Shown one piece after another: positions 45,425 through 54,101 of a DNA stretch of 64,000 bases. This stretch comes from Pacificimonas flava (GTDB lineage Bacteria > Pseudomonadota > Alphaproteobacteria > Sphingomonadales > Sphingomonadaceae), in NCBI RefSeq assembly GCF_000342165.1, contig NZ_AMRV01000012.1, forward strand, positions 1 through 64,000. Direction: 5' to 3'. Both the position numbers and the translations under genes were made by a program. Position 1 is the stretch's first letter; every line of letters starts with the position of its first letter. Below the pieces are notes generated by a model. The model was not told where the DNA came from and made no database searches. It saw only the letters and a list, made by a program, of their open reading frames with translations.

Positions 45425-48196
45425 TCAGCCTGCGGCCTCGAGCCGTGTCTCGGCCATGCTGTGATACATCAGAAGGCGTTCGTCCTCCTGCCAGGCGTCC
45501 TCGGGGATCTTGTTCGCCACGTCGACGATGGTCTGGTAGTCGCGTTCGGTCCATGCCGCCTTGAACCCGGCACGCAGGACCTCGAGCCTGACTTCCTTCA
45601 GCTTGCGTCCACGGTGCGCCCTATACGTCTCGAATTCCTTGAGGAGAGCCTTTTCCCTCCTCTTCTCGACGTCGGCCTGCTTGTTGGGGTCGGGCACATA
45701 CCAACGGTTCCTTGCCTTGGCGACGAGTGCCGGCGCGTCCTTTTCGAGGTTGCGCAGCTCCTTCCAGTTCGAAGAGAGATAACGATGGATCTGGGCTGGG
45801 ACAGGTCCCGTTCCATCGTAGTTGAGGAAGTTCTCTTCGAGGATCTGCGAAAGTTCGGGCTTCTCCTCGTGCTTGCGCCAGCCGGCCCCGATGCGCTGGG
45901 TGAATTCGGGATGGAGCTCTTGGTAGGTCGACGGCTTACTCTTGAGGTGTTCCGCGACCCAGTCGATCGCCGTCCGCTCGTCGTCGACGAACAATTCGCG
46001 CTGCGGCGGGCTTCCTGCCTGCAGACGTTTCTTGTCGTACTCGTCGACTTGGCTCGGAAGGAAGAACATTTCGTCACGTTCGGGGAAGCGTTCCGCCAGT
46101 CCAGCTTGGAATTCGGCACTCGACAGCGGGACAGGCGTGTTGTGCCGCACGAACCATGCGACCATCCGATCGAAGATGCGCCGCGCATCGCGCTCTGGCA
46201 CATTCTCGACCACACCGTTTCTGATCTTGGAGACTGGCAACTTCTTAAGGTGGGTTCGCGCAAAATCCCACACGGTATCATCGACTGATTGTCCCTGTAG
46301 GAATCGGTCTTCCAAGCCACCGTTAGGCTTGTAGGCTGATATGACCAAGTCCTGCTTAACAGATGTCGTAGTGGTCACAGAATTGAAGCTGCGCTGCTTT
46401 TTGTCCAGAGCGGCAACATTGGCAATGATAAAGCCAGACTGCTGCATTGCAACTTGAATGGCATTCCATACGCTAGCCTGAGTATTACTAAACTCGACGG
46501 TTATCCACCTGCCTGGCTTTAGAATGCGATAGGCTTCGTTGAAGCTTTTGCGAATAGTCTCTCCATAAAAATCTAGATCTTTTTCATGGACATAATTCAT
46601 TACACAATCGTCGGGTATGCTCGTTCCAACCCTGAACCAAGCTTCGTGGAAAAAGTTCAGCTCTCCATATTGAAGGGATTCACCGAACGGAGGGTCGGTG
46701 AATATGTAATCCATGCAATTATCGGGAATCGTCGCAAGGTTCGTGTGCGATCCTACGTTGACAGTCGAAAGCTCTTCGCTGCTATTGAAAAGGGCTCGCG
46801 AGAATTGGCGCTGCTTTCGATCGAGAACGTCTTCAGGAAACTTTTCCACTTGAAGGGAGGGGACATAGAGGGTGCCAGACTGAGCACCTTTCCCGGTGCC
46901 ATCGCGATAGCGCTCGCGACGCGATAGAAGCGTGATTGCGCTCGACAGCAGAAAGAGAGCCTTGCGTCCTGCTCTCGTCCCGCTTTCACTGAGACATGCT
47001 GACCAAGCATCTCCAACGAATGTTAAAGCACGCGGGGTGAACATCTGGTGGACCTTGCTAATTCCAGATCCATTACGCACTTTTCGGGTCTGGCGCCCGT
47101 GCGGGAATTCCGCATCGGGAATTTCCACGCTGTTTCTCTTAGGCTGCGATGCATCGAGGTCGTACTGCGTGGCAGGATAGCGTTTCGTCTTGCCATTTAG
47201 GCTGGCGACGATTTCGACCGGCTTGGTTTTTGCCTCCTTGAGCGTAGTCGTGCCATCAAGGTCAAGGACTGTTTCCCAAACCCTCTCGAGATCGCCCTTT
47301 TTTAGGGTGGATTTACAGTTGGGGCAGTCGAATTTATCCTTCATATCGCCATCGCTTACTGAAAATCCGAAGAGCGAATCTTCGAACTGGCAGCTTGGAC
47401 ATGAAAATACTTCAGACCATATCACATAGCTGAATGTGGTAGGGTCGCTCATTCCGTTTGGACCTGCGGTCAAATAGGACGGGTGCATCTCTTCGATAAA
47501 TTGCGAAAAGCGATCGATTATCTCATTCTCTTGATAATCGTCGGGATCGAACGAATTGTATTGGGAGGCTATGAACGCAGCATATGGGGAAAGATCGTTC
47601 AATATGGCTCTTCGGGCGCCGAGCTGAGAGAACACCTCCCAACCGCCTTCCCCGTCTGGGCGAAGGACTTCGCCATCGGTGCTGACCTTGTAACCGAGCT
47701 CCCTTACTGCCGTGGTATCGCCACAGAGCTGTGCAGCAACGCCAGTCATACCTGTTCCGCAGAAGCCATCGAACACGAGTTCCCCTGGCTTCGTATAATG
47801 CAGGATATACCGCATTATGGCCTTGTGAGGCACTTTCGTGTGATAGCTATGGAGGTTGTAGATGGGGTGGTTCTTGCCTTCGCTGACATCTGCCGCGAAT
47901 GGTTCGACCATATCGACAGAACCGTCGTATGGTTTTCCATGCTCCGCCACGATCTCCGCGATGAACGGATTCGGGCATGCTGTGTAGTATGGCGGATCGG
48001 ACATCTTGATGATGTCTTCGTCGCTACCTTGAGGGAAACCAGGCGTCGATCGGAATGACGGGTCCGCCAGATGCTCCCTCAGACGCTGAGTGAAGTGCTC
48101 TCGTCGCGCTTCGTCGTTTTCGAACTCGTGGCCCAGGCAGGTCACCTTTTCCGATTTCGCCTTGGCGAGATCCATTCGTGATTGTGTCGCCATCAC
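45425..48196 (-). CDS. pglX: BREX-associated DNA methyltransferase (PglX-type)
   Basis: A 923-residue DNA methyltransferase. An N-terminal DPPY box (67-70, SDPPYYTACPNPF) is followed by the SAM-binding motif FDGFCGTGMTG (142-152), then a second TDPPFGESL near residue 500. The C-terminal third is charged and helical. It would mark host DNA so that BREX spares it. The gene fits the type-3 methylase slot (pglXI) between brxC and pglZ. The central part is visibly poorer in G+C than the ends (27 of 60 bases at 46441-46500 against 39 of 60 at 45541-45600), suggesting a swapped recognition segment. Overlaps the brxC stop by four bases. Confidence 0.88.
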   Translation of the reverse strand: MMATQSRMDLAKAKSEKVTCLGHEFENDEARREHFTQRLREHLADPSFRSTPGFPQGSDEDIIKMSDPPYYTACPNPFIAEIVAEHGKPYDGSVDMVEPFAADVSEGKNHPIYNLHSYHTKVPHKAIMRYILHYTKPGELVFDGFCGTGMTGVAAQLCGDTTAVRELGYKVSTDGEVLRPDGEGGWEVFSQLGARRAILNDLSPYAAFIASQYNSFDPDDYQENEIIDRFSQFIEEMHPSYLTAGPNGMSDPTTFSYVIWSEVFSCPSCQFEDSLFGFSVSDGDMKDKFDCPNCKSTLKKGDLERVWETVLDLDGTTTLKEAKTKPVEIVASLNGKTKRYPATQYDLDASQPKRNSVEIPDAEFPHGRQTRKVRNGSGISKVHQMFTPRALTFVGDAWSACLSESGTRAGRKALFLLSSAITLLSRRERYRDGTGKGAQSGTLYVPSLQVEKFPEDVLDRKQRQFSRALFNSSEELSTVNVGSHTNLATIPDNCMDYIFTDPPFGESLQYGELNFFHEAWFRVGTSIPDDCVMNYVHEKDLDFYGETIRKSFNEAYRILKPGRWITVEFSNTQASVWNAIQVAMQQSGFIIANVAALDKKQRSFNSVTTTTSVKQDLVISAYKPNGGLEDRFLQGQSVDDTVWDFARTHLKKLPVSKIRNGVVENVPERDARRIFDRMVAWFVRHNTPVPLSSAEFQAGLAERFPERDEMFFLPSQVDEYDKKRLQAGSPPQRELFVDDERTAIDWVAEHLKSKPSTYQELHPEFTQRIGAGWRKHEEKPELSQILEENFLNYDGTGPVPAQIHRYLSSNWKELRNLEKDAPALVAKARNRWYVPDPNKQADVEKRREKALLKEFETYRAHRGRKLKEVRLEVLRAGFKAAWTERDYQTIVDVANKIPEDAWQEDERLLMYHSMAETRLEAAG

Positions 48197-51100
48197 TCAC
48201 CTTCCTCCAGAACCACGAAGCGGACTTTCTCGACGTCCTTGCCCTTGACGAGCGATGCGAGCATCTCGTCGAAGCGCTGACGCATGTCGCCGAGCGACAC
48301 CGGAGCGCCCTTTGCGGTCAATGCCGACCGCAGGTCCGCCGAGGTGACTTCGATCTTCACCAGATCCGACAGCGCATCCCTGAGCCCTTGCAACATATTG
48401 TCGGGCACCGGACTCGGCAGGTCCTTAGCCGACAGGAACTCGTCCACGGCAACCTTCGCGTCATCGCCGAGAAGCTGCAGCTTTTCCTGGCCATCGCCGT
48501 CCAGTTCGTCGCGAATTTGCTCGACCCACGATGAGAGGATCTGGTCGAGTCGTTCGTCAAGCTCGGACAGTCGCGACTTCGCCGGCGTGAGCGATAGTTG
48601 CTCGTTGCGCGGAGAGAACTGGCAATGGGGGCAACGCGCGGTACTGTTGAGTTCGCTGCGCACCAGCCCTTCGCAACTCTTGAGGTTGCCCAGCGCATCC
48701 CGGAAGTTGTCGAGTTCGTTCGACGGTATGATCGGGATGGTGGCCAGCTGCTCCGCCTGCCGTAGACGATCGCTCGTGATCAACGCACCTTTCTGCTTCG
48801 CCTCGTTAGTTCCGAGACGCGCCTTCGCATGGAGCGAAAGGTAGTGGTCGACATAATCTTTCTTCAGTTCGACCACGCGATGGCGCAGGTTCATCAGGGT
48901 CTTGGTGTCGTGCGTGCTCGACAGCTTACCCATGGCTTCACCACGCAGTTCCTGTGCCTTCTGGACCCATGGATCGCCATCGTCGAGGACCAGAATGGCC
49001 TGCGCCAAGTAGGCGGCATCCTGGCTGATGGAGGAGATCTGCTCGACCAGCTGTGATGTCCGCTGGACGCTGGAGAACCCCTCCTTCTGGTCGTCGACGT
49101 CCTTGGTCGTGAGCCGCAGGTTGCGAAGCTTGGCCGGCGTATCGAAGCTGGTCAGCGTCTCGGCGAACTTGCGCACCCCTTCGATCTTTGTTCGAGCGTC
49201 GGCGATCTGCTCCTGCGAAAGGACACTCGCGTCCCAGAAGCTGAGCGAACTTTCCAGCCCGGTCGACAGTCTCAGGGCGTTTTGTATCTTCGCGCTGACG
49301 GCCGCCTGCAGGTCGCGCACCGCACCTTCGTCGCCCTTGGCTGCGGCTTGGGCCTGGCCGGGCGCGATGCCGAAGAGTTCGAAAACGCTCCTGAGCACGC
49401 CGACATTCACGTCCTTGGGGGCTTCGATGTGCTTGAAGTTGGCGAGATCCTCGACGAGGGACCCCGTCTCCGCGAATAGGTTTGAGGAATCGATCTTACG
49501 CCCCGAGACCGCGACGACGATGTCACCCGTGTAGACGAGGGCACCGAGAACCACGGCGACGAGGTCGGGCTCAAGCGCGAAAGTCTCGCGCTCGAACACT
49601 TCGGCCATGGATGTCCCCTCCATGACATCATTTCGGTTCAGGACCTGATTGTGATCCTTGCCACCCAGCAGTTCCATGATCTTCTTCGCGTATGGCGACT
49701 GCTGCGGGTCCAGCTTGTCGCCATCGAGGAGCTTCAGGGCATCCAGGACCATGACGGCGTCCTTCGGCCGCGATGGCCCAGCGAGGGATTTGATGGCGGT
49801 GGTGCACAGACCCCGGCGGTTCGTGTCCGTGACGATCGAACCGAACACCGGATACTGCGGATACTCGTCCTCGAAGTGGGGTGCGAGCAGGAAGCCGGCG
49901 GTCACGTTGACGAACTCGCGGAAGTTGACGGTGTCCTCGCCCTTCAGATGAGCGCGGTCACGGACCGAGAACGTCTTGGCCAGCTCTCCCAGCGTGCGCG
50001 CCTTACCCTTGTAGGTCGCCGAAATGGCGCTGGTCTGCTTGTCGCGCAACCACTTGCGCATTGCCTTGAGCGCTTCTTCGGCCTTGGCGGAGTATACGCC
50101 TTTGGCAGAACCCGTGTTGATGGACGCCAGGGCGGTCGACGCGGCAAAGCGGCGGAGGATTTCCGCGATTTCCGAATCCTTGTCGGCGAGACGCAAGAAC
50201 ACCTCGTCCGCCTTCTCTTCGTCCTTGAACTTGGGCGGATCGAACGGCTGCACGAAGTAGAGGTAGAAGTCGCGGGCGGGATATGCGGTGGGCCGATCCA
50301 CGGGAGTCCCGAAGAACAGGTAGCCGCTACGGGTCGCCTTGTGCTCCACCCACTCGAGATCGTGCTGCCAGATCTTGTGACCCGGGACATGCTCGGTGTC
50401 GTCCAGTCGTTCCATCAGGTGGGCGACGGCCTGGAAATAGGCGTTGTCGAGATCTTCGTCATCGAGGCTCTCGCCACGCTTGCGGATCTCGGCATCGTAG
50501 TCGACGTCCTTGGAGACATCGAGGAACACTTGGTCGCTGGAAGCAGATCGGGTGATGAACTGTCCGTTCACCGCCTTCATGATGTCGTTGATTGTGGCGT
50601 CGATGAAGGTGAGCAGATCGGCCGAGGGTTCGTCGGTCTCGAATTCCGCGGCGAGCGGGTTCATCAATGCCAACTGGTCGCGCAACTCGGCAGGCGTCGG
50701 CCCCATCTCCGTACCGATCTCAGGTGTTGTGAGCCGCTGGACGGCCAGACCGTCGATGATGCGATGGGCGGTCGGCAACGCGTAGCTCTTGCCCTTCGGA
50801 AATGCGGATTCCACCTTTTCCTGAAGCAATTCGGAGATGCGCACCACGTCGCGGATCCCCGGCTGCGCGCGGAAGACCGGATTGGTGCGCACCGTTCCCC
50901 AGAAGCTGTCGTAGGTGATGAGACCGGCGCTGTCGCTCGGCACGTCGTCGTCGAGGATCTTGCGGATCTCCTCCGACAGCACGGACAGCGCGTTCCGGTT
51001 CTCGGCGAAGTCAATCGCTTCGAAGACCTTGAGGAAGTCGGGATGGACGGGGAACAGCCGCACGTATTGGTCCAGCTTGTCGCCCATCGTACCGTAGAAC

Positions 51101-51933
51101 TTGGCGAAAGGCTCGAGGTGCTTGCTGATCTGCTCACGCTGGTTCTCGTCCTTCCGCAGCAGGCGCTCGGACACCACGAAGCCGATGTCTTGCCGGTCGA
51201 TCAGGACCTGGCTGAAGCGATCCTTGACGCGGCGGAGGCTGTCGGCGGTGGAGGCGAACCGCGCGCTGTCGAAGATCGCCTCCTGGACGCCCCCGACGAA
51301 GCGGAAGCGAGTGTTCTTCGTGATCTCGCCTATCTCGCGCAGGAAGGAAAGATCGTGGACGAGCTCGGTGTCCTTCCGCGAGCGCAGATAGTCCAGCATC
51401 TCGTCGACAACGATCAGCAGCCCCTTGCCGGGGAACTCGCTGTCAAACACGTCCATCATGTCGGTGAGCGCCTTCTTGTTCTGCGTCACCTCGTCCTCGG
51501 CCGGGAACGTGAAGTCGATACCCCTCGCCTGGAGGAAATCTTCAAGCTCCTTCGCGATGATGTTTCGCAGCGTCATTCGGCTGGAGATCTCGATCCGCAG
51601 GACTTCGAACTTTCCGGCGACGCTCGCCGCTGCATCGCGGACTCCCTGGTGGCGTAGATGCGCTACCGCCTCCTCGCTCTCCGCCAACGCGGAGAGCACC
51701 GACATCAGGTGCGACTTGCCGCTGCCGTAGTTGCCGACGATCAGGACCCCCTTGTGGTCGACGGCCGGATCGAAGCTCAGCTGGGGAATGATTACGTCGG
51801 CCATCCGGGCGGCCATCGCGTCCGAAATGACGTAACTGGACACGAGCTTGATCGCCTCGTCGGTCTCGTTCGCATCGAGCAGCTGGATCACGGATTCGAT
51901 GGGCTCGAATTCGATGAGCTCACGATATTTCAT
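48193..51933 (-). CDS. brxC: BREX large ATPase (BrxC/PglY, DUF6079-type)
   Basis: A 1,246-residue ATPase. Walker A VGNYGSGKSH at 66-75, Walker B GLLIVVDEMLDYLRS near residue 170, a long middle region and a C-terminal part with coiled coil and a C-P-H-C pair (STARCPHCQFS) that may bind zinc. BrxC/PglY is a core BREX component thought to couple ATP use to defence. Size and layout fit the type-3 form. Coupled to brxF before it and pglX after it by four-base overlaps. Confidence 0.9.
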   Translation of the reverse strand: MKYRELIEFEPIESVIQLLDANETDEAIKLVSSYVISDAMAARMADVIIPQLSFDPAVDHKGVLIVGNYGSGKSHLMSVLSALAESEEAVAHLRHQGVRDAAASVAGKFEVLRIEISSRMTLRNIIAKELEDFLQARGIDFTFPAEDEVTQNKKALTDMMDVFDSEFPGKGLLIVVDEMLDYLRSRKDTELVHDLSFLREIGEITKNTRFRFVGGVQEAIFDSARFASTADSLRRVKDRFSQVLIDRQDIGFVVSERLLRKDENQREQISKHLEPFAKFYGTMGDKLDQYVRLFPVHPDFLKVFEAIDFAENRNALSVLSEEIRKILDDDVPSDSAGLITYDSFWGTVRTNPVFRAQPGIRDVVRISELLQEKVESAFPKGKSYALPTAHRIIDGLAVQRLTTPEIGTEMGPTPAELRDQLALMNPLAAEFETDEPSADLLTFIDATINDIMKAVNGQFITRSASSDQVFLDVSKDVDYDAEIRKRGESLDDEDLDNAYFQAVAHLMERLDDTEHVPGHKIWQHDLEWVEHKATRSGYLFFGTPVDRPTAYPARDFYLYFVQPFDPPKFKDEEKADEVFLRLADKDSEIAEILRRFAASTALASINTGSAKGVYSAKAEEALKAMRKWLRDKQTSAISATYKGKARTLGELAKTFSVRDRAHLKGEDTVNFREFVNVTAGFLLAPHFEDEYPQYPVFGSIVTDTNRRGLCTTAIKSLAGPSRPKDAVMVLDALKLLDGDKLDPQQSPYAKKIMELLGGKDHNQVLNRNDVMEGTSMAEVFERETFALEPDLVAVVLGALVYTGDIVVAVSGRKIDSSNLFAETGSLVEDLANFKHIEAPKDVNVGVLRSVFELFGIAPGQAQAAAKGDEGAVRDLQAAVSAKIQNALRLSTGLESSLSFWDASVLSQEQIADARTKIEGVRKFAETLTSFDTPAKLRNLRLTTKDVDDQKEGFSSVQRTSQLVEQISSISQDAAYLAQAILVLDDGDPWVQKAQELRGEAMGKLSSTHDTKTLMNLRHRVVELKKDYVDHYLSLHAKARLGTNEAKQKGALITSDRLRQAEQLATIPIIPSNELDNFRDALGNLKSCEGLVRSELNSTARCPHCQFSPRNEQLSLTPAKSRLSELDERLDQILSSWVEQIRDELDGDGQEKLQLLGDDAKVAVDEFLSAKDLPSPVPDNMLQGLRDALSDLVKIEVTSADLRSALTAKGAPVSLGDMRQRFDEMLASLVKGKDVEKVRFVVLEEGE

Positions 51934-52385
51934 GCATCTTTCCTTTGGTTCAGGTCGACGATGATCGCCTTCTGGTCGTCACTATCGAAACATTCGGGGT
52001 GCTCGGCACCGGCATAACGGAGTCGGCCCGACGCATAGGTGCCGGGCCACGAGGCACAGACGGGTCGTGTTCGCGCCAATCGCGCGAGAAAGTCGACCGG
52101 GTCCAGCTGTAAGGACGGCAGGAACAGCAATTCGATGTGTGAAAGCAGTGTCGTACCATCGCCAGGCAGAGCATTCGAGAACGCGCGGGGTGTCGGGGTG
52201 CCGCCTGCGAGCATGATGTCGGCCAAGAGACGGCTGACGTTGGTGACTTCGCAGCCTTCGCTTGCTGACACTGTATGCAAAGCGTGATCACGACGGTCGC
52301 ACTCTCCCACCAGCAGGCAACATTTTCCTGCTGCGCAGGCGGTGGCCGACGCGGTCATGATTTCGAAGGTCAGGTTTCCCGTCAT
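51930..52385 (-). CDS. brxF: BrxF-like BREX protein
   Basis: A 151-residue protein; ATG at 52385 forms a TGATG junction with the upstream gene. BrxF is described as a P-loop-containing protein special to BREX type 3. Here the matching region reads AAGKCCLLVGECDRRDHALH and lacks a clear Walker A lysine context, while the C-terminal part FLPSLQLDPVDFLARLARTR then PVCASWPGTYASGRLRYAGA fits the family ('D-P-x-x-L-L-x-x-L-A-R-x-R-x-V-x-A-x-W-x-G'). Position directly before brxC supports the call. The degenerate P-loop is worth noting. Confidence 0.72.
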   Translation of the reverse strand: MTGNLTFEIMTASATACAAGKCCLLVGECDRRDHALHTVSASEGCEVTNVSRLLADIMLAGGTPTPRAFSNALPGDGTTLLSHIELLFLPSLQLDPVDFLARLARTRPVCASWPGTYASGRLRYAGAEHPECFDSDDQKAIIVDLNQRKDA

Positions 52386-52684
52386 CAATTGGCTTTTTCA
52401 GGCCTGCTCTTCGCGAGAGCCTGAGCTCCGCCGCGCTTTCCGGCCTCTTCGACGGCGTGCGGGATCTGCAGGATTTCGACGCCCAGGGCTTGCATGCACT
52501 GCATGAAGAAGACGGCTGTGAAGCGACCGCGGCTCACCTTGTTGCGCAGGTTGAGCTCGTTGTCTTCGATGCCGTATTCGCCGAGCCGATCAGCAAGACC
52601 GGCATAGGATACCCCTCGGCGCATCATCTCGGCGCGCAGTATGTTCTTGACCATCTCTTCCCAGGCTTTCTCTTCGATGGGCAT
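52385..52684 (-). CDS. DUF6471-type probable regulator
   Basis: A 99-residue protein with the sequence WEEMVKNILRAEMMRRGVSY, AGLADRLGEYGIEDNELNLR and NKVSRGRFTAVFFMQCMQAL, the pattern of DUF6471 proteins, which resemble Xre-type HTH regulators. Start at 52684 (MPIEEKAWEEM) is chosen because AAAGGA sits seven bases upstream and the domain begins here; an ATG at 52774 would add 30 residues without a ribosome-binding site and would run through an inverted repeat. As first gene of the BREX operon it may control the operon. Confidence 0.65.
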   Translation of the reverse strand: MPIEEKAWEEMVKNILRAEMMRRGVSYAGLADRLGEYGIEDNELNLRNKVSRGRFTAVFFMQCMQALGVEILQIPHAVEEAGKRGGAQALAKSRPEKAN

Positions 52685-52744
52685 CGCGTCGATCCTTTCC
52701 GTGCAAGCTGCCTTGTAGGATTGGATCGGCACGAATGCCAAGTG

Positions 52745-52790
52745 GACGTCATCATTTTCCATTTTCCAGAACATCGAATCTGATGACGTC
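52745..52790. promoter_or_regulatory. Inverted repeat in the BREX/transposase divergent promoter region
   Basis: GACGTCATCA (52745-52754) and TGATGACGTC (52781-52790) are perfect 10-bp inverted arms separated by 26 bases, in the 169-bp region between the DUF6471 gene and the transposase. It is a good candidate operator through which the DUF6471 protein could control both sides. Confidence 0.5.
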
Positions 52791-52853
52791 TAGACTCGAC
52801 AACGGCATGACAACACCATATATGATGATGCGAACATCCTCATACGGTGATAT

Positions 52854-54101
52854 TTGGCTCAACACTTCCTCCTCTCGGCACGCTATCGCGACCTTCCGGT
52901 CAGGAAGATCGCGTGCCTGAGTGACGCGGAAGCCTATGAAATCTTTCTGCAGGCCCGATGGAAAGACGGGGTGCCCAAGTGCCCTGAATGCGATTCAGAG
53001 GCATGGACGCTGGGCGATCATTCCCGACCCGGGGACAAGCGCCAGTTTCGGTGCAAGAGCAATCCGTGCAGGAAGAAGTTCTCCGTCACCAGCGGGACCC
53101 TGCTCCACAGCCGGAAGAAAGATTTCGTGACGATCCTGATGGCCATCAGGTTGTTCATCTCGGGCGCCAAGGGTATCTCGTCGATCCAGCTGGCAGCTGA
53201 CGGCGAGATGACGATCAAGAGCGCATGGGTTCTTGCCCACAAGATGCGTGAGGCGCAGATCAAGAACCAGCTGGGGCGCCAGCTTTCGGGCATCGTCGAG
53301 ATCGATGGCTCGACCTATGGCGGCTACTATCACCAAGTGAACGAGAAGGCGGAGCGCATCGACCGGCGTAAGCTCGGGAACATCACCGGCAAGGAGATGT
53401 CGGTGGTCGTGGCCCGCGAACGCAGCACGAAGGACCGGGTTGGGCTGAGCGTATGCACCGTGGTGCCGCACGAGGCCGACTCACGGCCATTCATCGTGGA
53501 CAGCGTCGATCGGTTCGCCAAGGTCTATGCGGACGACGGCAGCCATTGGGATGCGCTAGCGGCGGCTTTTGATATTGACCAGGTCAACCATTCCCAGCGC
53601 TATTACGACAAGGGCATCTGCACGAACCAGGCGGAGAGCTACTTTTCGCGCGTGGACCGTATGGAGATGGGAACGCACCATCATATCGCCGGCGATTACC
53701 TCTGGGGCTACGCCTGTGACGCCGTGTGGCGCGAGGACAAGCGCAGGGACACCCAGAGGGAGCGGTTCCAGTCGATCCTGACCGGTCTGCTCGGAAATCC
53801 GGTCTCCCGCACCATGAAGGGATACTGGCAACGCCATCTGGAAATCACTTCGGAAGAACCCAACCTTGAAGCGACGCTGCTGATCGAGGAAGAGAACCTT
53901 GCCGATGATGAGACCGAAGGCATGAGCCAGAAGGACATCATCGCGCTGTTCGGCCGCGACGCCCTACCTGCTCAGCGCCGGGAGTCTGGCAGGAAACAAT
54001 GGAAGGTGCGGAAGCCGTTCGCCCCGAGGAAGCCGGATATCAGGCCCAAGCCCTGGTCGGAACTCCAGCAGCCGCGTGGATTACCTTCCTTCATCCCATA
54101 G
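52854..54101 (+). CDS. IS1595-family DDE transposase
   Basis: A 415-residue transposase with a TTG start preceded by a weak GGTGA site. An N-terminal zinc ribbon (C43, C46, C67, C72: PKCPECDS and FRCKSNPCRKKF) is followed by an ISXO2/IS1595-like catalytic domain: D151 in VEIDGSTYGG, D227 or D228 in VYADDGSHWDAL, then VNHSQRYYDKGICTNQAESY with N258 and E261 and GTHHHIAGDYLWGYA. The C-terminal tail of about 90 residues is acidic then basic. It is intact, and its family's usual 8-bp target duplication is what is seen at the element's ends. Confidence 0.92.
   Translation: MAQHFLLSARYRDLPVRKIACLSDAEAYEIFLQARWKDGVPKCPECDSEAWTLGDHSRPGDKRQFRCKSNPCRKKFSVTSGTLLHSRKKDFVTILMAIRLFISGAKGISSIQLAADGEMTIKSAWVLAHKMREAQIKNQLGRQLSGIVEIDGSTYGGYYHQVNEKAERIDRRKLGNITGKEMSVVVARERSTKDRVGLSVCTVVPHEADSRPFIVDSVDRFAKVYADDGSHWDALAAAFDIDQVNHSQRYYDKGICTNQAESYFSRVDRMEMGTHHHIAGDYLWGYACDAVWREDKRRDTQRERFQSILTGLLGNPVSRTMKGYWQRHLEITSEEPNLEATLLIEEENLADDETEGMSQKDIIALFGRDALPAQRRESGRKQWKVRKPFAPRKPDIRPKPWSELQQPRGLPSFIP

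Noticed and set aside
49651-51657. 668-codon plus-strand frame inside brxC
   Set aside because: Antisense shadow of a G+C-rich gene with clear ATPase motifs; the product is His/Arg/Val-rich without domains.
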